DNA from: Modestobacter sp. VKM Ac-2982
GTDB lineage: Bacteria > Actinomycetota > Actinomycetes > Mycobacteriales > Geodermatophilaceae
Reading direction: 5' to 3'
DNA: 64,000 bases
NCBI RefSeq assembly: GCF_026967935.1
Contig: NZ_JAPVBL010000001.1
Location: forward strand, 62,001 to 126,000
This document shows positions 1 through 8,319 of this stretch, piece after piece; within the stretch, counting starts at the first letter, position 1; each line of letters starts with the position of its first letter. The notes under the pieces are model-generated. The model did no database searches, had not been told where the DNA came from, and saw only the letters and a program-made list of their open reading frames with translations. The translations under genes were made by a program, and so were the position numbers.

Positions 1-36
1 TTCCGATCCCTGCCAGCCGAGAGAACGGACTCGCTC

Positions 37-690
37 ATGACCTCCCACCTCCCCCGCCACCGGCGGTGGCCGGGCGTCGCGCTCGCCGTCGCAGCACCGC
101 TGCTCCTCGTCACCGGCTGCGGCGACACGGAGGACTCCCCGAGCCTGCAGGACGACGAGGGGGAGGTCGTGGACGACCAGGGCGGCGAGATCGTCGGCGG
201 CCCGGACTCGCCGGTGGTCACCGTCACCGCGGACGTCGAGCTCGTCGGCATCGAACTGGCCTACCCGGTCGACGGTCTGTACGAGGTCGGCGAGGAGGTG
301 CCCCTCTACGCCGCCCTGACGAACACCGGCACCGAGCCGGTCACCCTGGTGGACGTCACCGGCCCCGACTTCGAGGAAGCGATCAGCACCGGCGGGAGCG
401 CCGAGGAGAGCGACGCCCTCGAGATCGTCGTCGCCCAGAACGACAACACCTACATCGGCGCCGAGGGGTCCCCCTCGATCGTCCTGGTGGGCCTGCAGAC
501 CGAGCTGCGCTCGTCGCAGTCGATCCCGGTCACCTTCGTGTTCGAGGAGGCCGGCGAGGTCACCGTCGAGGTGCCGGTGTCCGCGGACGACAGCGACCCG
601 TTCGAGGGCTTCAGCTTCCCCGACCCGGACGAGGACCCGACCGACGACACCGGATTCCCCGACCCGGTCGAGGACACCACCGACGAGTGA
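37..690 (+). CDS. Secreted acidic lipoprotein, unknown function
   Basis: The N-terminus has Arg/His charges, a hydrophobic run and a lipobox ending VTGC, so Cys28 should be lipidated and the protein anchored outside the membrane (217 aa). Residues about 55-180 look like one beta-sandwich (Ig-like) domain resembling actinobacterial lipoproteins that carry a domain about added or missing interactions in the wall. The tail, about 185-217, is low-complexity Asp/Pro/Thr. The ATG follows a modest purine-rich stretch. A hairpin at 687-714 closes the transcript. No enzymatic motif is visible and no specific function can be given. Confidence 0.8.
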   Translation: MTSHLPRHRRWPGVALAVAAPLLLVTGCGDTEDSPSLQDDEGEVVDDQGGEIVGGPDSPVVTVTADVELVGIELAYPVDGLYEVGEEVPLYAALTNTGTEPVTLVDVTGPDFEEAISTGGSAEESDALEIVVAQNDNTYIGAEGSPSIVLVGLQTELRSSQSIPVTFVFEEAGEVTVEVPVSADDSDPFEGFSFPDPDEDPTDDTGFPDPVEDTTDE

Positions 691-714
691 CCGGCCGGAT
701 TGCGATCCGGTCAC
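687..714 (+). terminator. Hairpin terminator after the lipoprotein gene
   Basis: CCGGAT (695-700) pairs with ATCCGG (705-710) around a TGCG loop. GTGA (687-690) can pair with TCAC (711-714) with CCGG bulged. There is no T-tract, as is usual in this genome. The hairpin begins at the stop codon. Confidence 0.6.
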
Positions 715-798
715 GTTCCACCGACTGATGCGCCACACGGCCCGCTCCGGGCAAGGCAGTGAGTGCACACACGTCACCGACCTGGAGGACACGAACCG

Positions 799-1410
799 AT
801 GACCGACCCACGCACCAGCGGCGCCACCGTGGCCGCAGCGAAGAAGCGGCCGATCTGGCCGTGGCTCCTGCTGGCCGCCCTGATCGCCGCCCTCGCCCTC
901 TGGTGGCTCATCGCCGAGTTCACCGGTGACGACGACGACCTGGACGTCGGCGCCGACACGGGCGCCGTGGTCGAGGAGACGACCACCGAGACCGAGACGG
1001 AGGTGACCGGGACCGAGACCGAGACGCCGGCGGCGACGCCCGACATCGGTCTGGGCACCGTGCTCATCGGGGACCTCGACGCCCTGGCTCCGGACGTCGA
1101 CCTGAGCGCCAGCGTCGGGGAGCCCGTCGAGGCGAACACCGTCGAGGTGCAGGCAGTCGTCGCCGACGAGGCGTTCTTCGTCGGCCCGGAGGCCGGCCAG
1201 ACGATCATGGTCCGGCTCCAGCCCTTCGGTGGCGCCGGCGACGAGGAGTCCCCGTTCGAGGTGCAGGAGGGTGACACCGTGAGCTTCAGCGGGACCCTCG
1301 AGGAGATCGACGAGGAGTTCCTCTCCAGCCTGCAGCTGTACACGCCTGCTGACGAGCTGGAGACCGGCGACTACTACGTCCAGGCGTCGGAGATCACCCT
1401 CGCGGAGTGA
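799..1410 (+). CDS. Membrane-anchored protein with extracellular beta domain, unknown function
   Basis: This 203-residue protein has a short cytoplasmic head, one transmembrane helix (about 19-39), a Thr/Glu-rich linker (about 48-75) and an extracellular domain (about 76-203) predicted as beta-strands. The domain pattern (V.V.A.V ... GD.V.F.GTL) recalls the OB-like domain of the two lipoproteins at 27520 and 28473, so they may be distant relatives; this is inference. ATG 799 is chosen over the upstream GTG at 763 because GGAGG lies 10 nt before it and the protein then begins directly before the membrane helix. A perfect hairpin follows. Confidence 0.75.
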   Translation: MTDPRTSGATVAAAKKRPIWPWLLLAALIAALALWWLIAEFTGDDDDLDVGADTGAVVEETTTETETEVTGTETETPAATPDIGLGTVLIGDLDALAPDVDLSASVGEPVEANTVEVQAVVADEAFFVGPEAGQTIMVRLQPFGGAGDEESPFEVQEGDTVSFSGTLEEIDEEFLSSLQLYTPADELETGDYYVQASEITLAE

Positions 1411-1425
1411 TCCCACGCTGGACCC

Positions 1426-1474
1426 ACGACGGCGTCCCCGGCCCGCTGCTCCTGCGGGCCGGGGACGCCGTCGT
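1426..1474. terminator. Perfect 21-bp hairpin terminator
   Basis: Bases 1426-1446 are an exact reverse complement of 1454-1474, with a 7-nt TGCTCCT loop. It lies 16 nt after the membrane-protein stop codon and before the hydrolase gene, so it is a strong factor-assisted or I-shaped terminator. Confidence 0.85.
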
Positions 1475-1527
1475 CTGCTGGCCGCCCCCTGCGGACCGTC
1501 GCACCCGCTCCCACGGAAGAGGACCTC

Positions 1528-2583
1528 GTGCAGAACGCCATGCAACGCCCTGGACGACGTGCAGGTCGCCGGATGAGCGCACGCGTACACGGGGTGGCCG
1601 CCGCCGCGCTGGCCACGGCCGGCCTCGTCGCCGGGATCACGGCACGCCGGGCGGACGCCCGCCGGCTGGCCCGCCGGACGACCGGGTCGTCCCCGTCCGT
1701 CCGGACCGACGACGGGCTCCGGCTGCACGTGGAGGTCGCCGGGGAGATCGCCGCGCCGACGGTCGTGCTCGTGCACGGCATCGGCGCCGACGGCACGATG
1801 TTCGACCCGCAGTGGACGGCGCTGCGCGGCCGGGCCCGCCTGGTCCGCTACGACCAGCGTGGGCACGGCGCCAGTGGCTGGGCGGGCGGGCAGGCCGCGA
1901 CGGTGGCCCGGCTGGGCCGCGACCTCGGCCAGGTCGTCGACCAGCTGGGCGGCGACGGACCGGTCGTGGTCGCAGGGCACTCGATGGGCGGCATGGCCGT
2001 CCTGGCGCTGGCCGATCAGCGGCCGGAGCTGTTCGGCTCCCGGATCACCGGCGCGGCGCTGCTGAGCACCCGCGCCGCACCGCTCACCGGCGCGGAGCGG
2101 TCCAGCACCCCGGTGACCGCACGGGCCCGTACCGGCCTGTCCACCGGGGGCGCGTGGCTGGTGTGGCTGACGGCCCCCCTGGCCGGCGCACTCCACCCGT
2201 TCCGGTCCCGGCCCGGGCAGCGGCTCCTCCGCCGGCAGCTCTTCGCCGGTGACCCGCCCGAGGCTGCCGCACAGGCCACCTACCGGATGTGGGCGCAGAC
2301 CCCGGCGGGTGTCCTGGCGGCCTACCTGCGCAGCCTGGCGACCTACGACCAGCGGGCTGCGATCGCCGTCCTGCGTGCCGTGCCGGTCCTGGTCCTGGCC
2401 GGGACGGAGGACCGCACCATCCCCACCCGATCCGCGCCGCGGATGGCGGCGCAGATCGGCGCGGGCGCCGAGCTGGTCCTGGTGGACGGCGCCGGTCACA
2501 TGGTGAACACCACCCACCCCGACACCGTCAACGCGGCACTCGCCGCCCTGCTCGACCGGGTGCAGGCGCCCACCAGGACCTGA
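1528..2583 (+). CDS. Alpha/beta-fold hydrolase
   Basis: A 351-residue alpha/beta hydrolase. An N-terminal hydrophobic stretch with Arg residues (about 16-45) suggests an export or membrane signal. The fold motifs follow: HGIGADG (oxyanion hole), YDQRGHG, the nucleophile elbow GHSMGG with its Ser, an acid in AGTEDRT and the catalytic His in GAGHMV. The substrate cannot be predicted; relatives include lipases, esterases and haloperoxidase-like hydrolases. GTG 1528 is used because AGAGGA lies 5 nt upstream; ATG at 1573 is an alternative. The gene is monocistronic, facing the molybdoenzyme gene, and its stop codon lies inside a 19-bp tandem repeat. Confidence 0.85.
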   Translation: MQNAMQRPGRRAGRRMSARVHGVAAAALATAGLVAGITARRADARRLARRTTGSSPSVRTDDGLRLHVEVAGEIAAPTVVLVHGIGADGTMFDPQWTALRGRARLVRYDQRGHGASGWAGGQAATVARLGRDLGQVVDQLGGDGPVVVAGHSMGGMAVLALADQRPELFGSRITGAALLSTRAAPLTGAERSSTPVTARARTGLSTGGAWLVWLTAPLAGALHPFRSRPGQRLLRRQLFAGDPPEAAAQATYRMWAQTPAGVLAAYLRSLATYDQRAAIAVLRAVPVLVLAGTEDRTIPTRSAPRMAAQIGAGAELVLVDGAGHMVNTTHPDTVNAALAALLDRVQAPTRT

Positions 2584-2616
2584 TCCCGCTGCGCCGCCCT
2601 GATCCCGCTGCGCCGC
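2579..2616. repeat. 19-bp exact tandem repeat spanning the hydrolase stop codon
   Basis: CCTGATCCCGCTGCGCCGC occurs twice head to tail (2579-2597 and 2598-2616). The first copy contains the TGA stop. A small hairpin, CGGCTC-cgcc-GAGCCG (2624-2639), follows and probably serves as a terminator between the two convergent genes. Confidence 0.8.
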
Positions 2617-2640
2617 CTCGGCCCGGCTCCGCCGAGCCGA

Positions 2641-4215
2641 TCAGGCCTCGACGACGACCTCGATGACCGGGTACCCGGAGGCGCCGTCCGGGGCCACCGG
2701 GGTGCGCTCGTCGGTCTGCACCTCGCCGAGCCCGTCGGTGGCCCGGGCGGCGATCACGTGGACGCCCGGGGTCGCCTGCCAGGGCAGGTACCACTGCCGC
2801 CAGCAGTCGACGTCGAGGCGCTCGGCCAGCGTCGCGGACTGCCACGGACCGTCGTCGATGCGCACCTCCACGGCCTCGATGCCGCGGGTGGGCGCCCAGG
2901 CCACCCCGGCGATCGGGCGCTCCCCGGCGGTGATGGTCCGCCCCGGGCCGGGGACGTCGATCCGGGTCGACGTCTTGATCGGCCCCTCCTTGGCCCAGCC
3001 GCGGGGGATCCAGTAGCCGTCGACGTCCCAGTCGGTGAGCTCGATCGCGGAGAGCCACTTGGTCGCCGAGACGTAGCCGTACAGCCCCGGGACGACCAGC
3101 CGCGCCGGGAAGCCGTGCTCGGCGGGCAGCGGCTCGCCGTTCATCCCGACCGCCACCATCGCCTCGGTGACGTCGAGGGCGGTGAGGGTGGGGAACCCGG
3201 CGGTGAACCCGTCGACCGACCGGCCGATCAGCTGGGTCGCCCCCTCCTGCAGCCCGGCGCGCTCGAGCAGCCGGAACAGCGGGACCCCCTGCCAGCGTGC
3301 GTTGCCGACCAGGTCGCCGCCGACCTCGTTGGAGACGCAGGACAGGGTGATGTCGGCCTCGATCTGCGGCATCGACATCAGCTCGTCGTAGGTGAGGGTG
3401 AACGGGTTGTCCACCATCCCCCGGATCTCCAGCCGCCACTCCGCCGGGTCGATGGTGGGCACCCGGAGGGCGGTGTCGATCCGGTAGAACTCCTCGTTGG
3501 GGACGAACAGCGGCGTGAGGCCGGGGATCTCCAGGTCGGCGCCCGCCGGCACCGGTCCGGCCGGCCGGACCGGCACGGGCAGCCGGATGGCGGCCCGCAG
3601 CTCGGTCAGCCGTTCGCGCCCCATGAGCAGTCGGCTGCCGACGCCGCCGATCACCGCCACCGCGACTGCGCCGCCGGCCAGCAGGAGGAAGTTGCGGCGG
3701 TCCGCCGTCCTGGACCCGTCCGACGCCGGCCCGTACGCGCGCGCCGCAGCCAGCAGGAAGTGCAGCATCGCGACCCCGACCGCCGCGCCCAGCACGCCGG
3801 CCAGCACGGTCAGAGCGGGGGAGGCGTCCGGCGCGGCGAGGCCCGCGGCGACGCCGAGGGCGGTGATCAGCACGAACGCGACCGCGCCCGCCACGAACGA
3901 GCGCCGCGCCAACAGCCCGGTGCCGGCGCCCAGCAGCGCAGCGACCAGCCCGATCGAGGCCAGCAGCACCGGCTTGTCGTTGGTGCCCAGCGCAGCGATC
4001 GCGGCCCGCTCCAGCCAGCCGGGCACGCTGTCGATGACGGCGTCCCCCACCGAGATGACCAGCGACGGCACTCCGTCGACGGCACCGGCGGCCAGCTCGA
4101 CCACCCCGATCCCGGCCGCAGCCGCCAGCAACCCGGACAGCGCCGCTCGGCCGACCGGTGCCTGCCGCGCCTCGTCGTCGTCCCGCGGTCGTTCCACCAC
4201 CTGTGGCTCACCCAT
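2641..4215 (-). CDS. Membrane-bound molybdopterin-dependent oxidoreductase, sulfite oxidase family
   Basis: 524 aa. The first about 165 residues hold four or five transmembrane helices. A basic RR motif before a further hydrophobic segment (173-195) leads to the catalytic part outside. The oxidored_molyb domain spans about 225-425 and contains the family's molybdenum-ligating Cys at 293 (LSCVSNEVGG). The Ig-like Mo-cofactor dimerisation domain fills about 430-524. The family oxidises sulfite or reduces S- and N-oxides, with electrons passing to a partner; no haem domain or partner gene is next to it. The physiological substrate is unknown. Start ATG 4215 follows no strong ribosome site but covers the full membrane part. 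Confidence 0.88.
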   Translation of the reverse strand: MGEPQVVERPRDDDEARQAPVGRAALSGLLAAAAGIGVVELAAGAVDGVPSLVISVGDAVIDSVPGWLERAAIAALGTNDKPVLLASIGLVAALLGAGTGLLARRSFVAGAVAFVLITALGVAAGLAAPDASPALTVLAGVLGAAVGVAMLHFLLAAARAYGPASDGSRTADRRNFLLLAGGAVAVAVIGGVGSRLLMGRERLTELRAAIRLPVPVRPAGPVPAGADLEIPGLTPLFVPNEEFYRIDTALRVPTIDPAEWRLEIRGMVDNPFTLTYDELMSMPQIEADITLSCVSNEVGGDLVGNARWQGVPLFRLLERAGLQEGATQLIGRSVDGFTAGFPTLTALDVTEAMVAVGMNGEPLPAEHGFPARLVVPGLYGYVSATKWLSAIELTDWDVDGYWIPRGWAKEGPIKTSTRIDVPGPGRTITAGERPIAGVAWAPTRGIEAVEVRIDDGPWQSATLAERLDVDCWRQWYLPWQATPGVHVIAARATDGLGEVQTDERTPVAPDGASGYPVIEVVVEA

Positions 4216-4356
4216 GGACCCAGCTTCACCCGCCCCGATAGGTCGTACACGTCCAACCCCGGAACCGACGCAGGATCGTCACGGACGGGTGAGCCGGATC
4301 GACCGGACACGGCCGGAGGACTCGACCTATCGGCCTGCGTGCCCCACGATCAGCCG

Positions 4357-5193
4357 ATGACAGAGTCGTCATCCGCCGTCCTGGCCGGCTGGGCTCCCGA
4401 GCCCTTCACCAACGCCGGCATCACCCACACCCTGTACACGCGCGGCTCCGGGCCGGGCGTGGTGCTGCTGCCCGAGGTACCGGGCCTGACGCCGGAGGTG
4501 CTGGGCCTGGCCGACCACCTGGTCGGCGCCGGGTTCACCGTCACCGTCGTGGAGCTGTTCGGTGACCCGGGCCGGCCGATGAGCCCCGGGTACGCGGCAC
4601 GCAGCTTCGCCGGGGCGTGCATCAGCCGGGAGTTCCGCGCCTTCGCCAAGCGGGCCGACCGGCCGGTGGCCGAGTACGTCCGCGCCGTGGCCCGCCGGGT
4701 GCACGACCGAGTGGGTGGGCCGGGGGTCGGGGTCATCGGCATGTGCTTCAGCGGGGGCTTCGCGCTCGCCTCGGCCGCCGAGCCGGCCGTGCTCGCGCCG
4801 GTCGCCAGTCAGCCGTCGACGCCGCTCCCGCTGACCCCCGGCCGCCGGCGTGACCTCGGCATGTCCGACCGGGAACGCGAGGCTGTCCAGCGGCGGGTCA
4901 GCAGCGAGGGCCTGTGCCTGATGGGGCTGCGGTTCAGCGAGGACGCCGCCTCCCCCAGTGACCGCTTCCGGGCCCTGCGCGCGGCGTTCGGAGACGGCTG
5001 GCTGCCGGTGTCGCTGAACAACCGGCCGGGCAACGACGCGGGCATCGGCCAGCGCGAGCACCAGGTGCTGACCAGCGCGGACGTGGAGACCCCTGGCCAC
5101 CCCACCCACGAGGCACGCGAGCAGGTCGTGGCCTTCCTGCGGGAACGGCTGGCCACCCAGCCGGCGGACCGGGTCGGCGCCGGGACGAGCTGA
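4357..5193 (+). CDS. Dienelactone hydrolase family protein
   Basis: 278 aa of alpha/beta-hydrolase fold. The nucleophile is a Cys in GMCFSGG, as in dienelactone hydrolase (carboxymethylenebutenolidase), and Glu/His candidates are present (LLPEVPG, GHPTHEAR). True DLH opens dienelactones from chlorocatechols, but many family members act on other esters and no aromatic-degradation genes flank it, so only the family is claimed. It is divergent from the molybdoenzyme gene with a 141-bp shared upstream region. The start was set at ATG 4357, where family similarity begins. Confidence 0.85.
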   Translation: MTESSSAVLAGWAPEPFTNAGITHTLYTRGSGPGVVLLPEVPGLTPEVLGLADHLVGAGFTVTVVELFGDPGRPMSPGYAARSFAGACISREFRAFAKRADRPVAEYVRAVARRVHDRVGGPGVGVIGMCFSGGFALASAAEPAVLAPVASQPSTPLPLTPGRRRDLGMSDREREAVQRRVSSEGLCLMGLRFSEDAASPSDRFRALRAAFGDGWLPVSLNNRPGNDAGIGQREHQVLTSADVETPGHPTHEAREQVVAFLRERLATQPADRVGAGTS

Positions 5194-5211
5194 CCGCACG
5201 GCCCGGCCGGG

Positions 5212-5586
5212 TCACTCCGGGAGGTGGAGGCAGAACGGGTGGCCGGCCGGGTCGAGCAGCACCCGCACGTCGGCCTGCGGCTGGAAATCCGCGACGGTCG
5301 CGCCCAGCGACTGGGCGAACTGCACCGCGTCGTCCAGGTCGTCCACGGCGATGTCCAGGTGCGCCTGCATCCGCGGGTCACCGGGGCCGGCCGGCCAGAC
5401 CGGGGGCACGTGGTCGGCCTCCAGCTGGAACGACAGGCCCGGCCCGCCCGGGCGCAGCGTGGCCCACTCGGGGTCGTCGGTCCCGACCGGCCAGCCGAGC
5501 AGCGTCGCGTAGAAGCGCGCCAGTCCCCGCGGGTCCGGGGTGTCGAGCACGGTGGCGGTCAGCGTCATCCGCGGTCGGTCGGGCAC
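5212..5586 (-). CDS. VOC (glyoxalase/bleomycin-resistance) family protein
   Basis: 124 aa, one VOC domain made of two beta-alpha-beta-beta-beta modules. The C-terminal signature VRVLLDPAGHPFCL is shared with the VOC protein at 59790, so the two are paralogues. Members bind a metal and act as dioxygenases, isomerases or drug-binding proteins; the role here cannot be deduced. GTG 5586 is preferred because GAGGAGG lies just upstream; an internal ATG at 5568 is possible. It ends 19 bp from the convergent dienelactone hydrolase gene. Confidence 0.8.
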   Translation of the reverse strand: MPDRPRMTLTATVLDTPDPRGLARFYATLLGWPVGTDDPEWATLRPGGPGLSFQLEADHVPPVWPAGPGDPRMQAHLDIAVDDLDDAVQFAQSLGATVADFQPQADVRVLLDPAGHPFCLHLPE

Positions 5587-5647
5587 GGCAGCCTCCTCGG
5601 GGGTCGATGGGCTCAGCTCACCACGGGCCAGGCCCGCCGGCAGGGCA

Positions 5648-5679
5648 CGAGGCCCCCTCCCGTCCGGGAGGGGGCCTCG
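5648..5679. terminator. Perfect 14-bp hairpin with GTCC tetraloop
   Basis: CGAGGCCCCCTCCC (5648-5661) pairs exactly with 5666-5679. It lies immediately downstream of the beta-helix gene (minus strand) and before the VOC gene, so it should end the beta-helix transcript. Confidence 0.85.
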
Positions 5680-5692
5680 CACGGTGCGCTCG

Positions 5693-6970
5693 TCAGCGGG
5701 CGCAGATGTCCGCCGGGTCGCTCACCCCGCACTTGTTGTTCCGGAAGGTGATCCCCGGGCCGGCCTCCTGCAGCAGCGTGCCGGGGATCGGCCGGGTCAC
5801 CCAGATGTCGACCGGCTGGTTGTCCACGATCCGGTTCGACTTCACCTCGATGTTCTCCACCAGCCCCGGGCCGGCGACGCCGGGCGGGAGGGTGCCCGGC
5901 GGCGGGGCGAAGCTGACCAGCGTCAGTCCACCGGCCGGGTAGTTGATCGGGGCCGCCCCGGCCGGGATGACCGGGCGGTTGCCGGTGATCAGGTTGCCGA
6001 CGACCCGCACGGAGTCGGCGTTCGTGATGGACATGCCGACCCCGGAGACCAGCTGCTCGCCGCCGCGCCCGGCGATGCAGTAGCGGTTGTTGGCGATCGA
6101 GGCGTTGGCCTTGATCGTGAAGTCACCGCCCTGGACCTGCCGGGTGGCGTCCGGGACCTCCGTCACCGCGTCGTCGAAGAAGAGCACGCCGACGCAGTTG
6201 CCGGTCACCTTGTTGGCGGTGATGGAGCCGCCGCGCGACTCGCGGACGAAGATGCCGAGGTTGAAGGCCTCGACGTAGTTGGCGGTGATCCGCGCGTTCG
6301 CGTTGTCGGAGTCACCGACCCCGACTCCGGCGGTGCCGGCGAACCACGGCGCACCCCGGTCGACGCCCTTGTACACGTTCCCGGCGATCGTGATGTCCGT
6401 GGACGCCGCGGCGAGCACGCCGTACCGCTCGTGGCCGATGCCCGAGGTGGCCTTGACGGTGAAGCCGTCGGCCTGCCACCCGACGATCCCGCTGGCCGGG
6501 TGGTTGCGGGTGCCGAGCTTCGCGACGGTGACCGGGCTGTCCGGGTTCAGGAAGAAGATCCCGGACACGTCGTCGGCCAAGGTGCCGGGATCGCCCTCGT
6601 TGTCCGTGCCCTCGCTGGCCGTCCAGCAGGCGTTGGGCGCGACGTCGGGCAGCGGTGCGCCCTGGCCCCACTCCGGCCAGGTGATGAGCGTGGTGTTGGG
6701 GCCGGAGCCGATGATCTTCAGGCCCTTGCCCTCGACGCACACGGCCTCCTGGTAGGTGCCGGGCGCGATCTTGATGGTGTCGCCGGAGGACGCCCGGTCG
6801 ACCGCCGCCTGGATCGACTCCCCCGGGTGCACCACCAGGGTGCTGGGGCCGCCCGCGGCGGCGGTGCCCGCCGGCAGGGCCGCGATGGTCAGTGCTGCAG
6901 CCAGGACGATCGTCCGGCTTCGGGTCTGCCAGCTGGTCCGATCGGCCCTCGCTGTGCTGGTGCTTCTCAT
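5693..6970 (-). CDS. Secreted right-handed parallel beta-helix protein
   Basis: 425 aa with a clear signal peptide (hydrophobic 18-34, AAA-type cleavage). The mature part starts with the PbH1/NosD-type motif pattern STLVVHPGESIQAAVDRA.SGDTIKIAPGTY, typical of right-handed beta-helix proteins, and continues with repeated N-rich turns (ITANYVEAFN, ITANKVTGN, VVGNLITGN). Such proteins are often polysaccharide lyases or surface-adhesion proteins; no catalytic residues can be assigned. Cys residues near the end (NKCGVSDPADICAR) may form a disulfide. ATG 6970 is preceded by GGAGGG at the right distance, so the longer upstream frame is not used. Confidence 0.82.
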   Translation of the reverse strand: MRSTSTARADRTSWQTRSRTIVLAAALTIAALPAGTAAAGGPSTLVVHPGESIQAAVDRASSGDTIKIAPGTYQEAVCVEGKGLKIIGSGPNTTLITWPEWGQGAPLPDVAPNACWTASEGTDNEGDPGTLADDVSGIFFLNPDSPVTVAKLGTRNHPASGIVGWQADGFTVKATSGIGHERYGVLAAASTDITIAGNVYKGVDRGAPWFAGTAGVGVGDSDNANARITANYVEAFNLGIFVRESRGGSITANKVTGNCVGVLFFDDAVTEVPDATRQVQGGDFTIKANASIANNRYCIAGRGGEQLVSGVGMSITNADSVRVVGNLITGNRPVIPAGAAPINYPAGGLTLVSFAPPPGTLPPGVAGPGLVENIEVKSNRIVDNQPVDIWVTRPIPGTLLQEAGPGITFRNNKCGVSDPADICAR

Positions 6971-7305
6971 TCTCGCCCTCCTGGAAGGAACCGCGCTGGT
7001 GAGCCGCGCCGGTGCGGCGCCCACTCCGACGTCCCGGTCCCGCATCGGTCCCGAGGCGAGGACAACCCTCGATCACGCGCCGCACCGCGCCCAGACGCCG
7101 CGGGTCGACAACTCCCCCCCACCCGAGGTGGCAGGCCGCGACCAGCGGAGGAGCCGACCCCCGACCTCGGTCGTGTCCAGGACCGGTCCCGGGTCGTACC
7201 TCTTGGTTGACTCGCGCACCCCAGGTCTGCCGCCCGCCGAGGGATTTGTGGATCGTCCCCGGGTCGCCGTCGACAGCGGGCGGGCGCTGGGAGCACAGTC
7301 CCGCC
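6971..7305. other. 335-bp intergenic region between divergent genes
   Basis: This lies between the beta-helix gene (left) and the ABC transporter pair (right). It must carry both promoters. No convincing -35/-10 pair, operator, repeat or small gene was found; ORFs here lack coding features. Confidence 0.5.
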
Positions 7306-8319
7306 ATGCCCCCAGCGCAGGCCGTCGGTGCGCGGCCCCTCGTCGAGCCCCGCCCCAGCGACGAGGTGGTGGTGATCGCCGGCCTCACGAAGCGCTACGG
7401 GTCGCGGACCGTCGTCGACGACCTCTCCCTCACCGTGCGCCGGGGGGAGGTGTACGGCTTCCTCGGCCCCAACGGGGCGGGCAAGACGACCACCCTGCGC
7501 GCGCTCCTCGGCCTGGTGCGCCCGACCAGCGGGACGGCCTCGGTGCTGGGCCGGCCGGCCGGGGCGGCGTCGTCGGGCGTCGGAGCACTGATCGAGGGCC
7601 CCGGCTTCTACCCCTACCTCTCCGGCCGGGAGAACCTCCGGGTGCTGGCCCGGTACGCCGGCGCGCCCGCGGGGCGGGTCGACACGGTGCTGGAGACGGT
7701 CGACCTGACCGACCGCGCCCGCGACCGGTACAGCACCTACTCCCTGGGCATGAAGCAGCGACTGGGCGTCGCCTCGGCGCTGCTCAAGGACCCGGAGCTC
7801 GTCGTCCTGGACGAACCGACCAACGGGCTGGACCCCGCAGGCATCTCCGACATGCGGGCCCTGCTCCGCCGGCTCTCCGCCGACGGCCACACCGTGCTCC
7901 TGTCCAGCCACCTCCTCGGGGAGGTCGAGCAGGTCTGCGACCGGGTGGCGGTGATCTCCTCCGGCCGGCTGGTCGTCGAGAGCAGCGTCGGTGAGCTGCT
8001 GGGGCTCCACCGGCTGGTGATCGACGCCGAGCCGCTGGGCGAGGCGGCCGCGATCACCACCCGGCTGCTCGGCCCGGAGCGGGTCTCCGTCGTCGGCGGG
8101 GCCGTGCACGCCCAGGCCGGGCCGGAGGACGCCGCCCGGATCAACCGGGCGCTGGTGCTGGCCGACGTCGAGGTGTCCGGGCTCCGCCAGGAGGCGCAGA
8201 CCCTCGAGGCGGTGTTCCTGCAGATGACCGGTTCGGAGCTCGCCGCCGCCGGCCCCGATCCGGACGGTCCTCCGGCGCAGCGGACCGGGCGGCTGTCCCG
8301 GAGAGGAGCGGCACGGTGA
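7306..8319 (+). CDS. ABC transporter ATP-binding protein (drug/antibiotic export type)
   Basis: 337 aa cytoplasmic ATPase of the DrrA/CcmA group. Walker A is GPNGAGKTT, the signature is YSLGMKQR, Walker B is LVVLDEPTNGLDP, and the switch His is in LLSSH. After the ATPase domain (about 20-240) comes a DrrA-type C-terminal extension. It pairs with the overlapping ABC-2 permease gene (GTGA overlap at 8316-8319). The pair probably exports a small molecule or lipid, or gives antibiotic resistance; the nearby polyketide operon makes product export a possibility, but there is no direct evidence. The start is ATG 7306 with a GGGAG site 12-16 nt upstream. Confidence 0.9.
   Translation: MPPAQAVGARPLVEPRPSDEVVVIAGLTKRYGSRTVVDDLSLTVRRGEVYGFLGPNGAGKTTTLRALLGLVRPTSGTASVLGRPAGAASSGVGALIEGPGFYPYLSGRENLRVLARYAGAPAGRVDTVLETVDLTDRARDRYSTYSLGMKQRLGVASALLKDPELVVLDEPTNGLDPAGISDMRALLRRLSADGHTVLLSSHLLGEVEQVCDRVAVISSGRLVVESSVGELLGLHRLVIDAEPLGEAAAITTRLLGPERVSVVGGAVHAQAGPEDAARINRALVLADVEVSGLRQEAQTLEAVFLQMTGSELAAAGPDPDGPPAQRTGRLSRRGAAR

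Noticed and set aside
2758-4330. Long plus-strand open frame opposite the molybdoenzyme gene
   Set aside because: It is the antisense shadow of a well-conserved gene; its protein is repetitive Arg/Gly/Pro. Only its last part (from 4357) encodes a real protein.
7200-7240. TTGACT at about 7207 as a -35 box for the ABC operon
   Set aside because: No reasonable -10 hexamer at 16-18 bp spacing.
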